Below are positions 6,293 through 11,062 of a stretch of DNA of 11,062 nucleotides, in pieces. Origin of the DNA: Dokdonella_A sp035263065 (GTDB taxonomy: Bacteria > Pseudomonadota > Gammaproteobacteria > Xanthomonadales > Rhodanobacteraceae); the NCBI GenBank assembly GCA_035263065.1, contig DATFRS010000123.1:1-11062 (forward strand), given 5' to 3'. Each line of letters begins with the position of its first letter. Positions within the stretch are counted from its first letter, which is position 1. The notes beneath the pieces are model-generated. The model saw only the letters and a program-made list of their open reading frames with translations. It did no database searches and was not told where the DNA came from. A program made the translations under genes and the position numbers.

Positions 6293-7489
6293 TTACGCGG
6301 CCGCACCCGCCGCGAACGCGAGCGTGCAGTTGCTGCCGCCGAAACCGAACGAGTTGCTGAGCGCGACGCGGATCGTGCGCTCCTCGCGCTCGACCGCGAG
6401 CTGCGCAGCGCAGATCGGCTCGGCGTCACGGCTGTTGAGTGTCGCCGGCACGACGCCTTCTTCCATCGCGGTCAGTGTCAGCACGGCTTCGAGGATGCCG
6501 GCCGCGCCGAGCGTGTGGCCGGTGAAGCCCTTCGTGCCGCTCGCGCGCGTGCGCGGCGAGAACACGTCGGCAAGCAGCGCGGCTTCGACTTCGTCGTTCT
6601 TCGGCGTCGCCGTGCCGTGCAGGTTGACGTAGTCGACGTCGTCCGCTTCGAGGCCCGCGCGCGCGAGCGCGTCGGCGAGCGCGAGCCGTGCGCCGAGGCC
6701 TTCGGGATGCGGCGTCGACATGTGGTGCGCGTCCGACGATTCGCCGTAACCGGCGAGCCGCGGCGCGCGCGCGTCGCCGTCGCGCTCGACGATCGCGAAG
6801 CCCGCGGCTTCGCCGATCGAGATGCCGTTGCGTGCCGGATCGAACGGCCGGCACGGCTGCGCGGAGACGAGCTCGAGCGCGTTGAAGCCGAACAGCACGC
6901 TGTCGCAGAGCGTGTCGACGCCGGCGAGGATCGCCGCGTCGACGAGGCCCAGCCGGATCATGCGCTCGGCCTTCGCGAAGATCTTCGCGCTCGACGAGCA
7001 CGCCGTCGCGACCGTGAGGCACGGCCCGCGCGTGCCGAGCACGCGCTGGAGGAACAGGCCGGGCGAGTGCGGCGTGTGCAGCACGGGACGGCGCAGGTGC
7101 ACGGGCAGCCGGTCGCCATCGAGCGCGCGATAGCCTTCCTCGGTCGCGCCGATGCTCGACGTCGACGTGCCGACGATCAGCGCGACGCGCGCGGCGCCGT
7201 GGCGCTCGATCGCGGCGCGCGCGGTGTCGAGGAAGCCGTCGGCGACGAGCCCTTTCCAGGCGAGGCGGTTGTTGCGGCAGTCGTACTGGGCGAGCTCGGC
7301 GGGCACGGCGTCGGTCTCGAGCCCCGCGACGCGCCCGATCGCGCACGGCAGCGGCAGGCGCGTGAAGTCGTTGGCGGCGAGGCCGCCCGCATCGCTGCGC
7401 AACGCGCGCGCGTGCGCCGCGCGGCCTTGGCCGAGCGCGGATGTCGCGGTGAAGGCGGTGATGGCGAGGGGGGCGATACGGGTCGGCAC
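6293..7489 (-). CDS. beta-ketoacyl-ACP synthase (FabF/ApeO-like)
   Basis: The predicted 398-residue condensing enzyme would extend an acyl chain by decarboxylative Claisen condensation with malonyl-ACP. The full Cys-His-His triad is visible: C164 in VATACSSSAK (160-169), H291 in LHGTATPKND and H325 in KGFTGHTLGAAG (K320 also conserved). The C-terminal glycine loop reads NSFGFGGSN (379-387). The start is GTG at 7489, giving MPTRIAPLAITAFTATSALG, a normal KS opening. No ATG lies nearby, and the Shine-Dalgarno is weak (CGGA about eleven bases away). It is the first gene of the minus-strand operon and lies back to back with hemF. With the chain-length factor three bases downstream it most likely forms the KS/CLF heterodimer of an aryl polyene (ApeO- or ApeR-like) pathway. 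Ordinary FabB/FabF function is less likely in this context. Confidence 0.9.
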   Translation of the reverse strand: MPTRIAPLAITAFTATSALGQGRAAHARALRSDAGGLAANDFTRLPLPCAIGRVAGLETDAVPAELAQYDCRNNRLAWKGLVADGFLDTARAAIERHGAARVALIVGTSTSSIGATEEGYRALDGDRLPVHLRRPVLHTPHSPGLFLQRVLGTRGPCLTVATACSSSAKIFAKAERMIRLGLVDAAILAGVDTLCDSVLFGFNALELVSAQPCRPFDPARNGISIGEAAGFAIVERDGDARAPRLAGYGESSDAHHMSTPHPEGLGARLALADALARAGLEADDVDYVNLHGTATPKNDEVEAALLADVFSPRTRASGTKGFTGHTLGAAGILEAVLTLTAMEEGVVPATLNSRDAEPICAAQLAVEREERTIRVALSNSFGFGGSNCTLAFAAGAAA

Positions 7490-7631
7490 GCGTCGTCGGA
7501 TCCGGCGAGGCGGCCGAAGTATGACACACGCGTTTCGCCGCCATGGAGGCGCCAAAGTGTGGCGCCGTGCGCAGGACGGCGGGCCGCCGCAGCGGGCTGC
7601 TACCATGCGGCTCGGTTCAGCCGGCCCTTCC
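7490..7631. promoter_or_regulatory. divergent promoter region between ketosynthase operon and hemF
   Basis: These 142 bases are the only place from which both the five-gene minus-strand unit and hemF can be started. No convincing -35/-10 pair is visible. On the minus strand CATACT (plus-strand 7518-7523) is a weak -10 candidate. The region contains one clear inverted repeat (7548-7566), listed separately. Confidence 0.45.
7548..7566. promoter_or_regulatory. inverted repeat, possible operator
   Basis: GGCGCCA (7548-7554), the spacer AAGTG and TGGCGCC (7560-7566) form a perfect 7-bp inverted repeat centred in the divergent intergenic region. It is a reasonable size for a dimeric regulator site, or for a hairpin in either 5' leader. 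No known binding motif is recognised. Confidence 0.4.
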
Positions 7632-8567
7632 ATGAGCGGAGCTTGCGACAACTCGCCCGCGGTCGACGCGGTGCGCGCGTTCCTGCGCGGCCTGCAGGAC
7701 CGCATCACGACGGCGCTCGAAGCCGCCGACGGCCGCGCGCGTTTCCGCGAGGACGCTTGGCAGCGCGTCGAAGGCGGCGGCGGGCGATCGCGCGTCATGA
7801 AGGGCGGCGCGGTGTTCGAGCAGGCCGGCGTCGGCTTCTCGGAAGTCGCCGGCGCGAAGCTGCCGCCGTCGGCGAGCGCGCAGCGTCCGGCGATCGCGGG
7901 GCGCGCGTGGACCGCGCTCGGCGTCTCGCTCGTGCTGCATCCGGAAAATCCGTACGTGCCGACGACGCACATGAACGTGCGCTACTTCGAAGCGCGCGCG
8001 GACGGCGAGCCGACGGTCTGGTGGTTCGGCGGCGGCTTCGATCTCACGCCGTACTATCCGTTCGACGAGGATATCGTGCACTGGCATCGCGCGGCGCGCG
8101 ATCTCGCGGCACCGTTCGGCGCGGACGTCTACCCGCGCTACAAGCGCTGGTGCGACGAGTATTTTTTCCTGAAGCACCGCGCCGAGACGCGCGGCGTCGG
8201 CGGCCTCTTCTACGACGATCTCGACGAGGGCGGCTTCGAGCGCTGCTTCGCGCTGACGCAGGCGGTCGGCAACGGTTTCCTCGACGCGTACCTGCCGATC
8301 GTCGAGCGCCGCAAGGCGACGCCGTACGGCGAGCGCGAGCGCGAGTTCCAGCTCTATCGTCGCGGCCGCTACGTCGAGTTCAATCTCGTCTACGACCGCG
8401 GCACGCTGTTCGGTCTGCAATCGGGCGGGCGCACCGAGTCGATCCTGATGAGCCTGCCGCCGCGCGTGCGGTTCGAGTACGGCTACGTCCCCGAACCCGG
8501 CAGCGCCGAGGCGCGGCTTGCCGACTATCTCAAGCCGCGCGACTGGATAGCGACGGGCGAGACCTAG
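7632..8567 (+). CDS. hemF: oxygen-dependent coproporphyrinogen III oxidase
   Basis: The enzyme converts coproporphyrinogen III to protoporphyrinogen IX by two O2-dependent oxidative decarboxylations in cytosolic heme synthesis. The predicted 311 residues match the usual length (about 300 in E. coli). Signature blocks are RVMKGGAVFEQAGVGFSEV (54-72), TTHMNVRYFE (111-120), WWFGGGFDLTPYYPFDED (130-147), GGLFYDDLDEGGFE (190-203) and the family signature region RYVEFNLVYDRGT (246-258) to GGRTESILMSLPP (265-277). No residue looks missing. The start at 7632 gives MSGACDNSPAVDAVRAFL. An in-frame ATG at 7605 would add nine residues, and neither has a good Shine-Dalgarno. The gene is monocistronic and divergent from the ketosynthase operon. 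There is no clear functional link, though both pathways consume O2 or flavin chemistry. Confidence 0.97.
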   Translation: MSGACDNSPAVDAVRAFLRGLQDRITTALEAADGRARFREDAWQRVEGGGGRSRVMKGGAVFEQAGVGFSEVAGAKLPPSASAQRPAIAGRAWTALGVSLVLHPENPYVPTTHMNVRYFEARADGEPTVWWFGGGFDLTPYYPFDEDIVHWHRAARDLAAPFGADVYPRYKRWCDEYFFLKHRAETRGVGGLFYDDLDEGGFERCFALTQAVGNGFLDAYLPIVERRKATPYGEREREFQLYRRGRYVEFNLVYDRGTLFGLQSGGRTESILMSLPPRVRFEYGYVPEPGSAEARLADYLKPRDWIATGET

Positions 8568-8573
8568 CGTCCA

Positions 8574-8591
8574 GGCGCGGCTTCGCCCGCC
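8574..8591. terminator. possible bidirectional terminator hairpin
   Basis: It lies in the 41-base gap between the convergent hemF and triple-ribbon genes. GGCG (8574-8577) pairs with CGCC (8588-8591). After one bulged C, GGC (8579-8581) pairs with GCC (8585-8587) around a TTC loop, for seven base pairs in all. No T-tract follows on either side, so the call is tentative. Confidence 0.35.
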
Positions 8592-8608
8592 GCAGTGCTC
8601 CGGAAGGC

Positions 8609-9616
8609 TCAACCGTCGCGGATCCTGTCCAGCACATAGTTGTTCTCGTGCGCATGATGCAGGCCGCCGGCTGCGCATGCGCCATCCGCGTTGTGCGGAA
8701 GGTAGAACAGCACGTAGCACTTGGTGCAGAACCGCCAGTTGTCCTGCTGTGTCGACCGAGGAGGCACGTTGAACGGCAGGATGTATTCGCGGCCGCCATC
8801 CTCCGCGACGTGGCCGGGTCGCGGCTGATCCCATTTGGGGCAGGCGCCCTTGGCTTCCGATCCGTCGTAAAACAGCGATTTGCAGCGTCCGCACTTGCGC
8901 CAGCCGGGCTCGCGCGACGGGCCCGGCGTGGACGGCAGCGCGAACACATACCCCGCCGCGCGATGCGGCAGGATGCGGGTCTTGTCGCCGGCGATGACGA
9001 CATGATCGGCATGGCCAGGATGGGCCAGCCCCACATCACCGCCCACGACGACAGGCCGGTTGATGAATTCGACGCGCTTCGGGCACTTCCCGCCGTCGAG
9101 CGAATAGAACAGCGACTTGCAATCCTGGCACGTCCGCCAGTCCGGATGGCCCGGCGCCAGCATCGCATTCTCGGTCACGACAAAGCGGATCGGCACCTTC
9201 TTGTTGCCGGCGCCATGGTCCGCACGGTGCGTGTACCAGTCCGCGTGAGCGCCGGTGACGTCGCTCTGGGCATCGTTGCCGCCGATTTCCGGAATCGCCC
9301 AGTGGACGTGCAACATCGTGCCTTCGCCGTCGAGCGCGTAGAACACGCTCCCGGATGTTCCGGCCAGCGAATTCTCGCCGCTGCGCGATCCGAACACGTC
9401 CGACTTCATGGAATCGATGCCGGGTGCCGGCAGTGGCGGTGAGAATCCGCCATGACTGTGTCCGCTCCCGTTGATGCGCGACTGGATTGCATGACTGGTG
9501 CCGTTGCTCACTTCGATGACCGCGGAGCGGCCGGCATCCTTCAGCATCTGGCCGACGTGCTCGATCGTCTGTTGTAGCGCCGCGGTTTCCTTGGCGATGT
9601 CTTCGAGTGTGCTCAT
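8609..9616 (-). CDS. unrecognised protein with three Cys ribbon repeats and a possible pore-former-like N-terminal domain
   Basis: The predicted 335 residues have no signal peptide. Residues 4-28 form an amphipathic helix (EDIAKETAALQQTIEHVGQM). Residues 32-125 are beta-rich and include VIEVSNGTSHAI, GTSGSVFYALDGEGTMLHVHW and IPEIGGNDAQSDV. This order (helix, VxVxN strand, AxGxxGxxxY strand, hydrophobic strand, P-x-x-x-x-N) recalls actinoporins and aegerolysins, but only as a pattern. Three repeats follow: W160/C163/C166/C178, W239/C242/C245/C259 and W294/C297/C300/C314. Each has W-x2-C-x2-C, an LFY triplet and a later Cys, and H269 and H320 follow repeats two and three. These look like small zinc ribbons of an unnamed W..C..C..LFY family. 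The ATG at 9616 has AAGGA about six bases upstream; the longer open frame to 9868 overlaps the next gene's 3' end. Function is unknown. Confidence 0.8.
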   Translation of the reverse strand: MSTLEDIAKETAALQQTIEHVGQMLKDAGRSAVIEVSNGTSHAIQSRINGSGHSHGGFSPPLPAPGIDSMKSDVFGSRSGENSLAGTSGSVFYALDGEGTMLHVHWAIPEIGGNDAQSDVTGAHADWYTHRADHGAGNKKVPIRFVVTENAMLAPGHPDWRTCQDCKSLFYSLDGGKCPKRVEFINRPVVVGGDVGLAHPGHADHVVIAGDKTRILPHRAAGYVFALPSTPGPSREPGWRKCGRCKSLFYDGSEAKGACPKWDQPRPGHVAEDGGREYILPFNVPPRSTQQDNWRFCTKCYVLFYLPHNADGACAAGGLHHAHENNYVLDRIRDG

Positions 9617-9703
9617 GACTGGTCCTTGGTGAGAGTTTGCGAGGATGCGTTCCGCATCCGGCTCGAAATGCGCCGACAGCCCGCATGACGGTCTCGCGCA
9701 GCA

Positions 9704-9725
9704 GGACGGCGCACGTGCGCCGTCC
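9704..9725. repeat. 22-bp perfect palindrome
   Basis: The half-site GGACGGCGCAC is followed directly by its exact reverse complement. It lies ten bases past the stop of the beta-helix gene and about 88 bases upstream of the triple-ribbon start, both on the minus strand. It could be a terminator stem (about nine pairs plus an ACGT loop, no T-run after it) or a binding site for a dimeric regulator of the downstream gene. Confidence 0.6.
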
Positions 9726-9735
9726 GCGCGTTGCA

Positions 9736-11062
9736 TCAGTGCGGGCAGCGCGTCTCGACCGCGCCGATGTCGACCCTGTGGCCGGTCTTGCGCGGGAAGC
9801 CGCGGCCGCGCTGGTCGAAGCGGAGATCGAGCGTGTTCGTGCCTTGATTGATCGCAGGACTGCCGCACGGGAGGGCCTGCGTCGGCGTCGGGCCGCCGTT
9901 GTCCGCGAGCGGTTGCAGCAGCGGATCGGATCCGAACAGCGCGACGGTGACCGAGTCCGGCTCGAACACGCCGGGACCGACGTCGACGGCTCCCTGCAGC
10001 AGGCTGTGAGCCGCGATGACGACGGGCGCGGTCAGGGTCTCGTCGGCGACGTCGATTTCGTCGGCTCCCTGCGCCGAGACGTTGCCGGCGACGATGCTGC
10101 TCTCGAAGAGCGCCGTCGGCGAATCGGCTTCGACGTCGTCGCGCTTGAAGAAGACGCCGCCGGCGATGCCGGGCGTCGCGTCGTTGCCGGCGATCGTGCT
10201 GTTGATCGACTGGAAATCCGCCGGCTCGTCCGGCTCGGTCAGGACCATGACGCCGCCACCGGCGGTGACGTCCGGCAGGCCCGCCGCCTTGTTGCCCGAG
10301 ATCGTGCTGTCGATCACCGTCGCGCGGTTCATCTCGGTCATCACGCCGCCGGCTCGCGCGCGGTCGATGCCGTCGACCACGTTGCCGGCAACCGTGCTCG
10401 CGACGAGCTCGAAGGTGCCGCCGCCGACGCGCACGCCGCCGGCAAAGGCGAAGCGTCCTTCGACGCGATTGCCGGCGATGAGCGTGTCCTCGATGCGCGT
10501 GTCGGCAGGGACATCGCGATTCTGGACGTTGACGCCTCCGGCGCGTGCGTAGCCGTACACGCCGGTGCCGGCGTCGATGGTGTTGCCGGTGACGATGCTG
10601 CCGGTGATCGTGACGCTCTCGGCGAACGCGCTGATGCCGCCGCCGTAGGCGAAATCGCCGAACGCATGGTTGTCCGCGATCGTGCTACGGTCGATCGTGA
10701 GCGTGTCGGGCACGTGGTTCGGGTAGTCGCCGATCGCATACACGGCGGCGCCGAACGGACCGCCGCAACGCGCTTCGTTGCCGGAAATCGTGCTGCGCCT
10801 GATCTCGAGGCCGCTGCCGTACCAGATCGCGACGCCGCCGCCGGCACAAAGGTAGTTGCCGTGCGTCGTGTTGCCGCTGATCTCGCTGTCGACGATCGTC
10901 ATGCTGCCGCGCATGGCCGCGACGCCGCCGCCGAGGCCGCCGTTGCCGAAGTCATACGGATCCCTGACATTCACGAATGTCTGGTTGCCGCTGATCTTGC
11001 TGTGCTCCAGGCGAAGGTGCGCGCCCGTGACGCGCGCAGCGCCGCCCTGATCGATGAGATTG
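9736..11062 (-). CDS. parallel beta-helix repeat protein with choice-of-anchor-Q-like C-terminus, 5' truncated by the window
   Basis: About 442 C-terminal residues are visible and the frame is open to the window edge, so the real start and any signal peptide lie outside. The GTG at 10974 is internal, because beta-helix sequence (HLRLEHSKISGNQTF) continues upstream of it. Ten coils of 29-38 residues end in SxIxGN-type turns (SEISGN, STISGN, STIADN, SIVTGN, TLIAGN, STVAGN, STIAGN, SIVAGN), often followed by GGGV. This is typical of a right-handed parallel beta-helix with Asn ladders. The last part, DPLLQPLADNGGPTPTQALP to DQRGRGFPRKTGHRVDIGAVE, matches the conserved end of choice-of-anchor-Q proteins. 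Only CPH follows ETR, with no PEP-CTERM/IPTL-type sorting helix. It is probably an extracellular or outer-surface protein; ligand and role are unknown. It is not obviously linked to the pigment genes. Confidence 0.88.
   Translation of the reverse strand, partial: NLIDQGGAARVTGAHLRLEHSKISGNQTFVNVRDPYDFGNGGLGGGVAAMRGSMTIVDSEISGNTTHGNYLCAGGGVAIWYGSGLEIRRSTISGNEARCGGPFGAAVYAIGDYPNHVPDTLTIDRSTIADNHAFGDFAYGGGISAFAESVTITGSIVTGNTIDAGTGVYGYARAGGVNVQNRDVPADTRIEDTLIAGNRVEGRFAFAGGVRVGGGTFELVASTVAGNVVDGIDRARAGGVMTEMNRATVIDSTISGNKAAGLPDVTAGGGVMVLTEPDEPADFQSINSTIAGNDATPGIAGGVFFKRDDVEADSPTALFESSIVAGNVSAQGADEIDVADETLTAPVVIAAHSLLQGAVDVGPGVFEPDSVTVALFGSDPLLQPLADNGGPTPTQALPCGSPAINQGTNTLDLRFDQRGRGFPRKTGHRVDIGAVETRCPH
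10081..11002 (-). repeat. ten imperfect in-frame DNA repeats inside the beta-helix gene
   Basis: A degenerate unit, on the plus strand GTTGCCGGCGATCGTGCT or close to it, recurs near 10081, 10183, 10291, 10381, 10468, 10582, 10669, 10777, 10870 and 10984. Spacings are 87 to 114 bases and all are multiples of three. It encodes the SxIxGN turn of successive coils. The intervening sequence is not conserved, so this reflects protein structure rather than a mobile or CRISPR repeat. Confidence 0.75.

Noticed and set aside
7605..7631. Earlier ATG for hemF
   Set aside because: Possible, but it adds nine residues without family similarity and has no better ribosome binding site. Kept only as an alternative.
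5489..9442. Very long plus-strand open frame (1317 codons)
   Set aside because: It runs antisense to five well-supported genes and out of frame with hemF. Its composition is Arg/Ala-rich with no domain, as expected from GC-skewed codon positions.
9617..9868. N-terminal extension of the triple-ribbon protein
   Set aside because: It overlaps the 3' end of the beta-helix gene and crosses the palindrome. The ATG at 9616 has AAGGA at correct spacing.
10081..11002. Regularly spaced short repeats considered as CRISPR
   Set aside because: The repeats are imperfect, in frame with a beta-helix coding sequence and spaced by multiples of three, with no Cas genes.

Overview
The window is high-GC DNA with GTG starts, GC-rich third positions and very little intergenic space. 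It looks like a proteobacterial chromosome. The halogenase, ketosynthase and chain-length-factor genes together resemble the aryl polyene (xanthomonadin-type) pigment loci of Xanthomonadales/Lysobacterales, so a member of that group or a near relative is the best guess. This is inferred from gene content, not from a marker gene. There are no rRNA, tRNA, CRISPR or IS features, and no gene-free stretch exceeds 300 bases.

Layout. (1) 1-367, plus strand: the 3' end of a FabG-type 3-oxoacyl-ACP reductase. (2) 386-1660, minus: two tandem, about 60% identical, secreted DUF4142 proteins. (3) 1782-7489, minus: a five-gene unit. In transcription order it encodes a ketosynthase with an intact Cys-His-His triad, a ketosynthase-like chain-length factor without the Cys, a GT2 glycosyltransferase, a Kef/CPA2-type cation/proton antiporter and an FAD-dependent halogenase. 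The first three are translationally coupled (3-nt gap, then a GTGA overlap). (4) 7632-8567, plus and divergent: hemF, oxygen-dependent coproporphyrinogen III oxidase. (5) 8609-9616, minus: an unrecognised protein with three W-x2-C-x2-C...C ribbons behind an N-terminal domain that may have an actinoporin/aegerolysin-like fold. (6) 9736-11062, minus, cut by the window edge: a parallel beta-helix protein with about ten SxIxGN-type turns, ending in a choice-of-anchor-Q-like module.

How they fit together. In characterised aryl polyene systems a KS/CLF heterodimer with ketoreductase, dehydratase and ACP builds an aryl-capped polyene that is anchored in the outer membrane. Here the KS/CLF pair, the ketoreductase, a glycosyltransferase and a halogenase are visible. 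The ACP, dehydratases, aryl-CoA/ACP ligase and exporter would have to lie outside, probably left of position 1. Halogenation matches the brominated xanthomonadins. The antiporter inside the operon is the least expected member. hemF marks the right border of the pigment unit and probably has a separate role. The strongest leads for something undescribed are the triple-ribbon protein at 8609-9616 with its 22-bp perfect palindrome upstream, and the antiporter/halogenase pairing.
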